A stretch of 64,000 nt of DNA, taken from NCBI GenBank assembly GCA_020698575.1, contig CM036243.1, positions 28,999,403-29,063,402 of the forward strand. The letters run 5' to 3'. Source of the stretch: Bostrychus sinensis (lineage: Eukaryota; Chordata; Actinopteri; Gobiiformes; Eleotridae). A program made the position numbers and the translations under genes. Shown here in pieces: positions 24,819 to 35,580 of the stretch (position 1 is its first letter; each line of letters begins with the position of its first letter). A model generated the notes under the pieces. That model had not been told where the DNA came from. It saw only the letters and a list, made by a program, of their open reading frames with translations, and ran no database searches.

Positions 24819-25923
24819 CCAGGCACGTGCGGGGGGGGGGGGGGGGGGGGCTTGAGCACCTGCCCCTTTTGCCCCTTGCCTCCGAGTGCCCTTTTGGTCC
24901 TTGGTCTTTTTTTTTTTTTTCTTTTTTTTGTGTGGCTTTAAGCCCTCATGTGGCTCTTCATAAGAGCATTTATTCATTCATTAATTATTAATAATTTGAA
25001 ATAAATGACATCACACGGCCGCCAGCACCTCGTGACCTTTAACCTTTTGCCTCCGTGAGTTGGCAGCTGTCACGTGCCCCTCGCGCAGCTGAAAATAGTG
25101 GAGAAAGAGCGGACTGCGGAGCCAATAAAGAGGGCTGTTATCATTTTTTTGGTCCCGATTCCAGAACTTAAAACATAGTGTAGCCACTGGGAATGAAAGA
25201 AAGTAAGTGAGCAGTTTGTCTCGCGTGATTTGTAAGACAAAGCCATGAAAGTATTATACACGCACGTTAGATCATTTCTGTTTAAATATGGAGCTTTTGA
25301 CCGTTACTTGCTAACCACATAGATATTTACAAATTGCTTCCATAAAATGCTTTGTGATTGTTGTTAGCATAAAATCTTTTTATTTTTAGACCGGGTTGCT
25401 TATAAATAATGGATTGCAGTTAGCATTTAGGCATTTTAATGCAATTAAATTGCGAGAATTTGCTATAATTGTACAAAAATAGTTAGAACTAGTTGGTGAT
25501 GGGAGCTGGCAAAATGTGATCTGATAAGAAAAAATGTGATGTCCCAAAACCTTGTTCCCACATAACTTATTTAATTTATTACTAGAAATGTCTAAGGACT
25601 TCCTCATAGTGCTGGGAATAATTTTCATGTTGTCAGAGCATGGATAAAATTACATTATTTAGTTTAGTGTCATGCAGTGTGTTTTTGTTTACATTTTATA
25701 TGTTCATTAGTTTTTTATTATTTTCCCAAAATTTTATTAAAAATGTATAGCTTCATCCTTACCGTATTGCAATATATCATAGTATACACAGAAATGTAAT
25801 AGTTGTGTGAGAGTCTTGCTTGCCACAGTCCTAACACAACAGTGTTTTAAAATCTGGTTATACTTATGTGCCCCTTTTTCACTTTGAGCACCTGCCCCTG
25901 TAGAAGTCTCTGCACGTGCCTGG
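24819..25923. mobile_element. hAT-type non-autonomous element
   Basis: Terminal inverted repeats CCAGGCACGTGC (left) and GCACGTGCCTGG (right) with subterminal GAGCACCTGCCCC. The flanks repeat ATGTACT (24812-24818 and 25924-25930), or 8 bp with one mismatch, as hAT insertion makes. A 20-base G run follows the left end. No transposase is evident. Confidence 0.85.
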
Positions 25924-26497
25924 ATGTACTGTATAATCTTTGTGTTACTACTAAGTAACACAAAGTTACTAAGTGTTACTATCTCCCAGATCACTGAGCC
26001 AACAGACAATCAAGGCCTATGACTGTGAGGGCTAAGAGCCTCCTCGGGAGGTGACCAGAGCTGTACAGTGTAAGTAAATAAATGGTAATGTTTCTGCTGC
26101 ATGTCTTGTTTAATGCAAATCTGAAGTATAAATGACAGAGGACTTAGTGTGTTAAATTCTGAAAATGCACAAAATTTAACTATAAAAGCATTTTAACTTT
26201 TCTGTTTCTGTCTTGTAATTACAACAAATACAGTATTAATGTGTTTTTTTGTCTTGTATTCTTCTGCTCTTAGGATGCTAATGACAGCAACTGTGCTGTC
26301 ACACTTCTGCTCTGACTGAACTCCTCATCAGATCCACCTCCAGATCCAACTCAACTACTTCAAGTCTGCTGTTACCTTTGGACTGAAATGGCCTGCAAAA
26401 TTGAGTCTTCATAAATCGTTATTCTCTTGTAGTTTCAATAAAAAAGTAATTCTGCATTTTTTTTTTCTTTGTTAAAACATCTCATCACAGTTGAGAA

Positions 26498-27198
26498 ATG
26501 GCTGGTACAAGCGTTGATCATGAAGCCCCTGCTCAGGACTTCTTAATCAGCCTTAATCAGTCCACATTTAATGGAAGAGATGTGGATGTCTTAATGCTGG
26601 ACACAAAAGACCCATTCATCAAAGAACTGGATGCACCAAGAGTACAGTGGCCAGAGTGGAATGTCCAAATTGGGGAAAAAAGACGAAGAGATTCAAAGAC
26701 CGACAAAAATGACGTCATGTCTAATATCTCAGAACCAGGACAGTTCAACGGTAAGCAACCAGCTTGAAACAGTTGAGGTTCTTGATGAGAGGGATAACAC
26801 TACTGCCAGCCCTACAGTAGATGATGCTTTACTGTGTCATGAAGGCAGAAGTGTGAACGCCACAGTTACTTCTGACAATGTAGAAACCACTGATGGCGAC
26901 AGGGAAGACATCAGTGAAAACGACAATGAAGACAATAATGAAGACGTCAGTGAAGATGACAATCAAGGTGTCAAGTGAAGACGTCAGTGAGGACAACAGT
27001 TCAGATGAAGTAACTGCAGAGCCCGCCGCTCCAGCTGCTGAGAGTCCGAGCAATGGCACGAATATATTCAAGAAGGTAGCAAAGGGTGTTTTGTGTGTAG
27101 GAGCCTGTGCACTGGTCGCTGGTGCTGTCATCAAATATGGACCATGCCTCCTGCCACAAGTGTCATTTGGGCTGGGCTCCTTGTTCACGGGGCATTAG
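26498..27198 (+). pseudogene. Broken second copy of the acidic ORF
   Basis: The start (MAGTSVDHEAPAQDF) and the end (FKKVAKGVLCVGACALVAGA) are kept. An internal segment of 67 nt replaces the 21 nt of copy 1 and shifts frame, ending at a stop at 26765 after QFNGKQPA. An extra base near 26973 (GTCAAGTGA) shifts it again, and much of the acidic repeat is deleted. AACGGTAAGC at 26748 looks like a splice donor, so the ancestral gene may have been spliced there. Confidence 0.85.
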
Positions 27199-27470
27199 AT
27201 TTCCCCATCTACTCACTGAAGAAGAAAACACCGCCCCTTTGACCACCAGAGGGAGCCTCATGTACAGTTTGATCTACAAGTCTTTGAACATCAACACAAG
27301 TTTAGTTATTTTAGTCTTTTTACCTAAACATTGAAAATACAGTTATAGAGGTCCTATTCCGAGGCAGGGTTTAGGAATAACAGCTCTTCAATGTGTAGCT
27401 GCCTCGTTTTCGAAGGCCACTACATTTTTTTCTGTTTTGATTCATTAATACGGTAAACAGTCCATATTTA

Positions 27471-28666
27471 TGTCTGTGAAGACTCTCACTCGTCCAGGGT
27501 AAATGCATCGCAACAAAAGTTTAAAAAGCAGTCATCTGGATTAGATTTTTCAAGTAGAAGACGTTTCACCTCTTATCCAAGAGGCTTTCTCAATTCTGAA
27601 ATGAACTGGTAAGAGAGCTGGTTTATATTCTTCTAGGAAGGAGGAGTCCTGAAACTAAATTCTATTGGTCAATGTGACCATGAATAGCCTAGTGGTTTCG
27701 GGTCATTAGGAGTCCTTTGTCCTCAGCTGGAGTGAGAGTCGTTAACCCTCCCCAACCTGGGCAGCTCCTTCAGATGTAAATGACCTGAGTGAAACTGGTT
27801 TGTTTTGTTTGGGTTTCAGGAGACTGTTGTAGACAGAAGGAAGGTTGTATCTGAGACCACCATTTCTGTTTAAAGAAGGTTTATCTTTTTTGACAAAGAT
27901 TGCTTCTTTCACTCCTCGCTCAAACCATCCTTTCTCTCTGGCTAAGATTCGGACCTCACTGTCCTCAAAGGAGTGGTTTGTGGCCTTCAGGTGGAGGTGT
28001 ACTGCAGATTCAGGTCCACTGGAGTTGGCCCTGCGGTGTTGGTATAACCGCTTGTGCAGAGGTTGTTTGGTTTCTCCAATGTACTGTTCATTACAGTTCT
28101 CACTGCAGTGGATGGAGTACACAACATTGCTCTGTTTGTAACTGGGAATTTTGTCCTTGGGGTGAACCAGTTTTTGTCTGAGAGTATTAACAGGTTTGAA
28201 ATAAACCGGGATGTTGTGTTGGCTATAAATCCTTTTAAGTTTCTCAGATAGGCCGGAGATGTACGGAATGACTACATTGCTCCTTTTTGGCTCTTGCTCC
28301 TGTTCTTTCCTGTCCTGTTTTCTTGTCATTCGGGATTTGGAGAAGGCCCAGTTGGGATATCCACAGGTTCTGAGGGCTTGGCGGACATGTAGCTCTTCTT
28401 TCCTCCTTCCCTCCGAGCTTGTGGGAACCTCTTGGGCTCTGTGCTGCAGTGTCCTGATCACACCGAGTTTGTGCTGTAGTGGGTGGTTTTAATCAAATAA
28501 CAGGTACTGGTCTGTGTGAGTGGGCTTCCTGTACACTTCCACATGGAGCCGCCTGTCTTCTCCAATGATAACTGCACAGTCTAAGAAGGCTAGGCTGTTC
28601 TCCGTGGCATCCTCACGAGTGAACTTGATGTTCTGGTCCACAGCATTAATATGCCTTGTGAAAGCT
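27471..28666 (-). mobile_element. Penelope-like retroelement, 5'-truncated
   Basis: The insertion is bounded by the 10-bp duplication TCCATATTTA (27461-27470 and 28667-28676), and copy 1 of the segment gives the empty site. It carries the end of a reverse transcriptase and a full GIY-YIG endonuclease region, then a non-coding tail ending GAGTCTTCACAG. Truncation lies in the reverse transcriptase (28666 side). Confidence 0.93.
27742..28666 (-). pseudogene. Penelope-like RT end plus GIY-YIG endonuclease
   Basis: Penelope-like elements encode one protein: a reverse transcriptase followed by a GIY-YIG nuclease. Here the RT thumb end is seen (TENSLAFLDCAV, VEVYRKPTHTDQYLLFD), then HKLGVIRTLQHRA, a Cys/Lys-rich linker, and the nuclease core VVYSIHCSENCNEQYIGET with KRLYQHRR. 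One in-frame TAA follows LLFD (near 28490), where the family has Ser. Otherwise the frame is open to the stop at 27742. Confidence 0.92.
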
Positions 28667-28900
28667 TCCATATTTACTATACTAATCCATCAAAATTGAA
28701 AAATGTTCAGTGAATACTTTTTGACAAAGTACTCATAATGAACTTAGGGTAATGTTAGTTTGAGCTGAATGATCTCAAATTACAGCTGAGAGTCTGCACT
28801 TTAAGCTCATACTATTTCTATAGCTGTATTTGTATATGTTTTGTTTTGATCTAAAAGTGGCAGTTGGTAACTACTACATCACACGCTCTGCAGGCTCTGG

Positions 28901-28908
28901 TATAAAAG
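28901..28908 (+). promoter_or_regulatory. TATA box of the THAP-domain gene
   Basis: TATAAAAG is followed by CCCCGCC, 332 bp upstream of the ATG at 29233. A TATA box 25-30 bp from the likely transcription start fits the long leader that follows. Confidence 0.5.
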
Positions 28909-29232
28909 CCCCGCCTTTAGACACGCTCCCGTAGCGAGTTAGGAGTTGGAATTGCAAGCATTATTGACAGCGGTTGTCAGGTTTGCGTTTATTAGCATAT
29001 TAGCACTTAGTTACTTCTTTAGCTTAGCTATTTAATATAGGTACTTAGATTATTTAGTGATATTGCATTAGTTGTTAGCTTATTTGTAGATAGTATTGTT
29101 TGTTGTAATTTTAGTAGTAGATTAGTTAGCCTCAGTTAGCATCGGTCATTAATATTAGTTATTTAGCATTTATCATTAGTTAGCTACTAGTATAACGTTA
29201 GTTTGTGTATTTTGTATTGTGTATTTGTTAGG

Positions 29233-31459
29233 ATGGTACGTAGGTGTAGTGTCTTAGGTTGCCAAAGCTCTACTGGCTTGCATAGCTTTCCAGAGGACTT
29301 TGCGCGCAATTGGCATTGAACTCAGCGAGCTCCGGCCTCGTGCTGGAGTTTGCAATGAACATTTTACTCGGGATTCCTTCTCTAACTTGACCGAGTTTGA
29401 AATGGTCTTCTCCAAGCAGGTCCGACTGAAGATCCAGGCTGTGCCAACCCTTGCTCTTCCGAGACCTAGGCTCCATGTCCAGCAGGTTCACCGTATGGAG
29501 GTGAGTGTGCAAAATTATTTTTTATTATAGGTTTATATCTACATACGTGACATGATATATCGTGTGTTGCCCAAGTGCCTATTGTAATAATAAAATGCTG
29601 ACGTTTACTGTAGCTTCGCTGTGGCTTTGGTGGTAATGAGGCTAATGTTTGCTTGAATGGAACTTGATTGACCAAATTGAAAATGCAAATTGATATGGTC
29701 TGATACTGTCTGTCCGGCCCGGTACACTACATTTAGACATATATTACGCATATAGAAACGTTATAGTAGCTTCAAATGTTCCCCATGTCCCCGCAGAGTC
29801 CCGACTGAACTCTGGGTAACTGTACCACTCCTGATCCCTGTGGCGCACAAGGGGATCTGTCCGGATCCCTAGGGCGCACACGAGGCTGTGTGTCGGGAGT
29901 AATGCACCCATCCCCTGGCATAACCCCGGGCTCTGGGTAGCAGGTAGGACTTTAGAACATGCTAGCACAGAATAGCTACTTGTTTATGTAGTCTATTGTC
30001 TGTTTATTTGAATGGTATGTAGGTGTAGAGTTATACGTAGCTAAACATCTGCTGGTTTGTAAAGGGATATTAGGCGCAATATGTTTGCGCGCGATCTGCA
30101 TGGAAAGCTGCAATCTCCCGCCTTGTGCTGTTTCCAAGCAAAATTTTACGCAGGATTCCTTCTCCAGCTCGGCAGAGTTAGTGTATTTCTCGTCAGAGCT
30201 AGTGAAGGAGTAGGATTAAGGCAATAGCCCTCATATTAACCCTGTCCTACTGCAGCCAAGCAGATTTAAAACATTTAAAATTATTAATGATAATGCGTTT
30301 CAAAAACAAGGTTTACTACCATTGTTTATTATTACATAAGTTGTTTATTACATAAGTTTTATCTGTTTGTATAATATCACAATTTTCAGTGGTGTATTTT
30401 TTGCTATTAATATGCAGAAAACAGTGTACTGTATGTATAAATTTTTTGTACAACAAATGCTAAGCTGGCCCATTAATTTTATTCATGGTTTTAACAATGC
30501 AAAGATATACAATATCAATCCAAAACATTAAATATTTTGACGTTGTGAACAATACGTCTTTGGCAATTTGATGTGGGCAGGCTGGATATTATACTAAAGT
30601 ATTAACATAAATGTGACTGTTATTAACAATTACTCTGTTTTCAGCCTAAAGTGACTCGAGAAATTGGCTGTCAGACTGAACCAGTCATCAGCAAGTCTGC
30701 ATGTGTCCAGGCCAACCTGAAGCCTGTTAGGAGAAGCAAAGGTGTTGCATTTTTGGAAGTATTATTTATTAATTTGTCATTACATCTTCAATTGTAGAAT
30801 TTTATTTGATAAGAGACAGTGCGTCTGCATTTTGTATTTATGGAAGTGTAACTGTTTGTCAGTTAAAATATTACTGATTTTTGCACAGCCACCCAAGCCC
30901 AAGCTCCTAACAGGAGTGTGTCATGTGACACTGGGACCTTGATGGAGCAGTCCTTTCCAGAAAGTCCCAGGGCTAATTTGACACCAGTAAAAAGGAAAAG
31001 ATGTGAATTGTCTGCAAATGACTCAAACTACCATCTGGATGGAAGTCAGAGCACCATGAACTGTACAAGGTAAAACAATATTTGTGTCAAAATTATGTTA
31101 CTGAGTAACATACTATAAACAACAGTGACTATTTGTGATATAGTGTAAACAAATATTTTTGTTATTTATTGTTCTTCCTTACTGCCACATGGCACTTCCA
31201 GTAAAGTCTCCCTCCACAAAGGGAAGAAGTATATTGTTCATGAAGACCAGTTGCTGGAGCTTTTCCTAAGGTCTGCACCCGGAGGTGCGCTGTTCAAAAA
31301 ACAACTGTTGGGACACTCCTCTGTGTCAAACAGCTGTGTAGTCACTGTGACTACTTTATAACTAACTATCAGCCGATAGTTAATAACATTCCAGTGGGAA
31401 ACCTTCAGCTCTGTGCTGCTGTCCTTTTCACTGGTTCATCCTTTCGCCAGATATCCAAG
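29233..31459 (+). pseudogene. THAP-domain gene, four exons, damaged
   Basis: Exon 1 (29233-29500) begins MVRRCSVLGCQSSTGLHSFPED, the C-x4-C and FP of a THAP zinc finger. The frame then jumps to LRAIGIELSELRPRAGVCNEHF, the C-x2-H-F part. The bases that would encode the invariant Trp region are deleted. Donor GAG|gtgagt. Exon 2 30645-30741 (tttcag|CCT, AAAG|gtgttg) and exon 3 30889-31069 (gcacag|CC, CAAG|gtaaaa) join in phase. Exon 4 31202-31459 encodes KYIVHEDQLLELFL and then, in another frame, IPVGNLQLCAAVLFTGSSF. Similar THAP genes are multicopy in fish and may be transposon-derived (possibly Kolobok-like). Confidence 0.7.
29501..30644 (+). other. Intron 1 of the THAP-domain gene
   Basis: AT-rich. 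At 30017-30215 a diverged echo of exon 1 appears (GTAGGTGTAGAGTTATACGT, then CTCCCGCCTTGTGCTG and CAGGATTCCTTCTCCAGCTC), indicating an old partial duplication of the first exon. Confidence 0.5.
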
Positions 31460-32560
31460 GTTAGCACACGCATTAATGTTACATTATTCTGAGCACAGTT
31501 TTATTTCAAGGCTTTTTACTCTGTGTGAAGTCACAGAAAAGATTAAATATAATTCAATGATAATTAAACAATTATGACTAAATCTGTTTCAGTTTTTTGT
31601 TTTCCCAGACTGATCTACATTGCTACAAGGAAGAACTTTCAAGATAAATATTTATTTACGTGCTGTTATTATTCAGCTTAGTGTTTGAGTCACCCACTGT
31701 TAAATTTTTTACATTTAAATGGAGTAACCCATCTTTATCCTACATATTTGCTGCTCTTCAAGTCTGCTGCCCAGGTGATTATAGCTAGGCCCTAGAAGCA
31801 AGGGGTACATAAAGGGGGGTACTCATGAAGCACAAAGGCCTTCAGCTCATGTTTGATATTGTTTTAGTGTTTTCCATTTTTCTCCTCACAGTACTCGCCA
31901 GATTGTGGCCTTAAGAAATTGAAAATATGATATTTTTCTCTTCTGATTGAACTAGCACAATGCTGGAATAGTCAGCTGACTATTCCAGGGGTGCCCAAAC
32001 TTTTTCACTCAGAGGCCCAAAACACAAATATTCTTGTGGGCCAAAGGCCAAATACAATAATTTTTTGCATGTAATGAGATGAAATGCAAATAGATCTATG
32101 AGTAATATTCTGTATTTCATAGTTAGTATACCACCTACCACCTGGAGATGTACCTGTATGGTTATTTGTGGGCCTGTTATACATTTTTGAAGTCTTTTTA
32201 TGTTCATAGTACTACTGTCACAAGTTAATTGTTGAAATTAATTTCAACTGTTACAGGATACACAGGATAGTAAAACCACTCATGTGTTATATAAGGTATC
32301 CTCAGACTTCCCATAGCATTATGTTAATAAGCTATTCTTCAAAAAGAAAAATTCTGAAGAAAACACATCTTTCTTCCTGAAACCAGTTTGACACCACCTG
32401 CAAAATCAAGTACTAAAGTAATTTAGACACAACTGAAAGAGGTGGAATGCCTATAAGCATTTCTTGTTTTTATGCACATGTTGTAATGACTGTCAAAACT
32501 GCATATTTTAAGCAATATTTATTCTGCCTGCTAAACTGTTTTTGCTCAAATTACTGGTAT
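31460..32560. other. Intronic DNA after the THAP remnant
   Basis: A possible further THAP-gene exon near 31592 reads IATRKNFQDKY but has no confirmed donor. 31988-32210 starts CAGGGGTGCCCAAACTTTTT, one end of a hAT-type repeat whose other end is not seen. Confidence 0.4.
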
Positions 32561-32569
32561 ATACAATTA

Positions 32570-33521
32570 GGAGGAAGAGAAGGGGGAAAGAAGAGCTACA
32601 TGTCCGCCAAGCCCTCAGAACCTGTGGATATCCCAACTGGGCCTTCTCCAAATCCCGAATGACAAGAAAACAGGACAGGAAAGAACAGGAGCAAGAGCCA
32701 AAAAGGAGCAATGTAGTCATTCCGTACATCTCCGGCCTATCTGAGAAACTTAAAAGGATTTTTGGCCAACATAACATCCCGGTTTATTTCAAACCTGTTA
32801 ATACTCTCAGACAAAAACTGGTTCACCCCAAGGACAAAATTCCCAGTTACAAACAGAGCAATGTTGTGTACTCCATCCACTGCAGTGAGAACTGTAATGA
32901 ACAGTACATTGGAGAAACCAAACAACCTCTGCACAAGCGGTTATACCAACACCGCAGGGCCAACTGCAGTGGACCAGAATCTGCAGTACACCTCCACCTG
33001 AAGGCCACAAACCACTCCTTTGAGGACAGTGAGGTCTGAATCTTAGCCAGAGAGAAAGGATGGTTTGAGCGAGGAGTGAAAGAAGCAATCTTTGTCAAAA
33101 AAGATAAACCTTCTTTAAACAGAAATGGTGGTCTCAGATACAACCTTCCTTCTGTCTACAACAGTCTCCTGAAACCCAAACAAAACAAACCAGTTTCACT
33201 CAGGTCATTTACATCTGAAGGAGCTGCCCAGGCTGGGGAGGGTTAACGACTCTCACTCCAGCTGAGAACAAAGGACTCCTAATGACTCGAAACCACTAGG
33301 CTATTCATGGTCACATTGACCAATAGAATTTAGTTTCAGGTCTAAACTCCTCCTTCCTAGAAGAATATAAACCAGCTCTCTTACCAGTTCATTTCAGAAT
33401 TGAGAAAGCCTCTTGGATAAGAGGTGAAACGTCTTCAACTTGAAAAAAATCCAATCCAGATGACTGCTTTTTTAACTTTTGTTGCGATGCATTTACCCTG
33501 GACGAGTGAGAGTCTTCACAG
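32570..33521 (+). mobile_element. Second Penelope-like retroelement, more truncated
   Basis: Bounded by the 9-bp duplication ATACAATTA (32561-32569 and 33522-33530). The sequence closely matches the 27471-28666 element in the opposite orientation, starts in the linker after the RT, and keeps the same 3' tail ending GAGTCTTCACAG. It inserted 11 bp from the stop codon of the P2X7-like gene. Confidence 0.93.
32577..33246 (+). pseudogene. GIY-YIG endonuclease fragment of a Penelope-like element
   Basis: Reads GRKEELHVRQALRTCGYPNW, then VVYSIHCSENCNEQYIGET and LHLKATNHSFEDSEV. A TGA at 33037-33039 replaces the CGA of the other copy, the C-to-T change expected at a methylated CpG. After it the frame continues through ILAREKGWFERGVKEAIF to a stop near 33244. 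Confidence 0.92.
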
Positions 33522-33540
33522 ATACAATTACGTTTAAACA

Positions 33541-34581
33541 TTAAAAGTCCAGTGGGGGAAGAAACCCTTTATAATTGCTGTCTTCAGGGAACTCCAGCCT
33601 GATGCGGGTGACAACACAGGATGGTATAACCACACGTACATGCTGTCCAAGGTAGCCCCAACACCACCTTACCACATTGCAATATGCAAGGTGTCTGTAA
33701 CAGCTGAAAAAGAGGTGGTGCTTTTGTGTTGTATACATACATCCACATACACAATTTAATAGTTCTGCCTGAAACTAACCTGTTTAACCTTGTCTCTTGC
33801 ATTTCACCAAAGAGCTGCAAGTATGTGCCATAGACAGCCTGCAATACATAGGGGTTTAGAGCCACTGCCTCAAACCCTGGGTGGTCAGTAATGCAGGTGA
33901 CCGCATCAACCTGCTCACACCTGTGCATAACCTACAACATGAGAAATCATTTATTATATCTCAGCTTCAATGGCATTACTTCAGCTTGATTTATAAGAAT
34001 GTGAATGCTCAGGCTTCCTCTTTTTTTTTTTTGAAAAATTATGATAATACGAATGTGTGACTTTGTCTTAATCTGTTTTTTTGCACATTACTGTGCCATT
34101 AAATGAAGAATATGTTTGTGGTTTGAGACTTTGGTGTTTTATTGTATAATTAGCTTATACCTTAGGTGTCTCTCTACAACAAATATTCTCCACAGGGGAC
34201 AGTGAGCTGCAGTGGCCACAGGTCTTGTGCTGTTGTGCTGTTGAGTGAGAATAATGTTATTCTCCTTTCAATACGCTTTACTACGAGAGTTTCGGAATTT
34301 TTTTTAGCCTTTGCTTATTATGTTAGCCTACATTAGCTATGACGCTAACGTCACTTTACCACTCAGAAACTGTCCCCATTCGGTCCTGCAAAGCATCGGC
34401 TGCCTCAGCAGCCCCGGCGTCGGGCCTTGCTGAGGCAGCGTTTTGAGCCAGCGGCTCGAACTGGTCCGCTAGGCTCCACATTGCCTTCCTCTATTTCTGG
34501 TGAAGGTGGAGGAGAAAAATCCTCCACCTCATAGGAACGCTCTGTAGCGAAACTGCTAGCGTCGCTCTGGTCACTCTCCAT
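33541..34581 (-). pseudogene. Fish 'P2X7-like' C-terminal-domain gene, damaged
   Basis: Exon A (34360-34581) starts MESDQSDASSFATERSYEVE and, after a +1 shift near 34460, reads QFEPLAQNAASARP. Exon B (34161-34237) has CGHCSSLSPVENICCRE, a C-x2-C...CC pattern. Exon C (33789-33931) reads CITDHPGFEAVALNPYVLQA. Exon D (33541-33694) reads YCNVVRWCWGYLGQHVRVVI, then IPSCVV-RIR and a stop. These match the multicopy fish family related to the intracellular zinc-binding domain of P2X7 receptors. Junctions B-C and C-D are in phase; A-B is not. It converges on the THAP gene. Confidence 0.7.
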
Positions 34582-34609
34582 CTTTGAATATCTGTCAACT
34601 CAAGCTGCT

Positions 34610-34660
34610 GGTGTAGGTACCAAATATACTCGGGTGGCGCCGCTTAGTGATGACGTTATG
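34610..34660. repeat. Inverted repeat, left arm
   Basis: GGTGTAGGTACCAAATATAC, then TCGGGTGGCGCCGCTTAGTG, is mirrored at 35512-35580. It lies just upstream of the ATG of the P2X7-like gene and may be a terminus of the mobile unit carrying it, or a small foldback element. Confidence 0.75.
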
Positions 34661-35511
34661 CGTTCTGATTGGATGAGACTTCGAGCGAACGGCGTGATTG
34701 GCTCATCGTCCCTTGCTAACCCGGAAATGTCAAGCCGAGCCGATTTAGCAGCTTTGATCAGACAGAGATCATTATAATTATTTAATAGAAAAATACATAG
34801 TCATAGCTATTTATCACTCGTATAAATATTTATTAAAATAGAATATTTATATTCATGACTGAGAGATCGTCAATGTTTTAGCTGCTGCTACAGTTGATAG
34901 GCAGTACATTACTGTGCTTTTCTCTTATTTATTGATGGTTTTGTAAGATACCTCTCTCTATTAAAATGACAAGTACAAATGGAGTGTATACAAATGTGTA
35001 CAGCTGTCTATTAAAGAATAAATGAGCAAAAGACGTGAAATGCCCCCCAAAAAACCCTTCGTAATAACCATAGATGTTCATTGGCACAGTGTTTTTTAAC
35101 CAAATTAGTGTATTCAGTAAGAATGATTTTTTTTTTTTAGTAGCCATAATCATCAATATCTTGTATTTATTTCAGTTCCTTATTACTTCGTTAATGCAAA
35201 CACACCACTTCTGACTTAAAGAGCAGCTGTAGAGTCAGCTATAGCTCCACACCGTTTGCAAATACACACAGCCTACTATTGCTCTGTGCGCTCTGGGGCG
35301 GCAGTGAGGATTCGGCGAGGTCGGGGGGTTAAGGTACGCACAGTGCGTACTGCCGCACACCTGTAGGCGCCACTGATTTCTATCAGATGTCTATTGTGTG
35401 TTTTGTTTTTTTAACAAAATTAGTTTTTATACTTAAAAAAACATCATAGAGAGTCGAATTTATGAAATAAGATTTCATTTATCAAGAAATAATATACCCA
35501 TTGGCAGGCAA
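34661..35511. other. Spacer between inverted arms, no gene recognised
   Basis: The left part is GC-moderate (TTCTGATTGGATGAG, a CCAAT box, twice). The rest is AT-rich. The stretch 35225-35390 includes GTACGCACAGTGCGTAC, a 17-base near-perfect palindrome. Confidence 0.5.
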
Positions 35512-35580
35512 CATTACGTCATCACTAAGCGGCACCACCCGAGTAGATTTTGCAGCCCGAGTAGATTTGGTACCTACACC
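35512..35580. repeat. Inverted repeat, right arm
   Basis: Reverse complement of 34610-34660, with the inner CCCGAGTAGATTT unit duplicated once in tandem. Confidence 0.75.

Larger units (their letters stand above)
26405..28848 (+). repeat. Duplicated segment, copy 2 (interrupted by a Penelope-like insertion)
   Basis: Matches 20645-22380. The 380-bp promoter-like part is missing, with the bases GCA shared at the break, suggesting a microhomology deletion. Similarity is interrupted at 27471-28666 and resumes in register at 28667. Confidence 0.9.

Noticed and set aside
27845..28492. Plus-strand frames over the Penelope-like element, and their mirror at 32508-33143
   Set aside because: Antisense shadows of the GIY-YIG endonuclease region, appearing identically at both copies.
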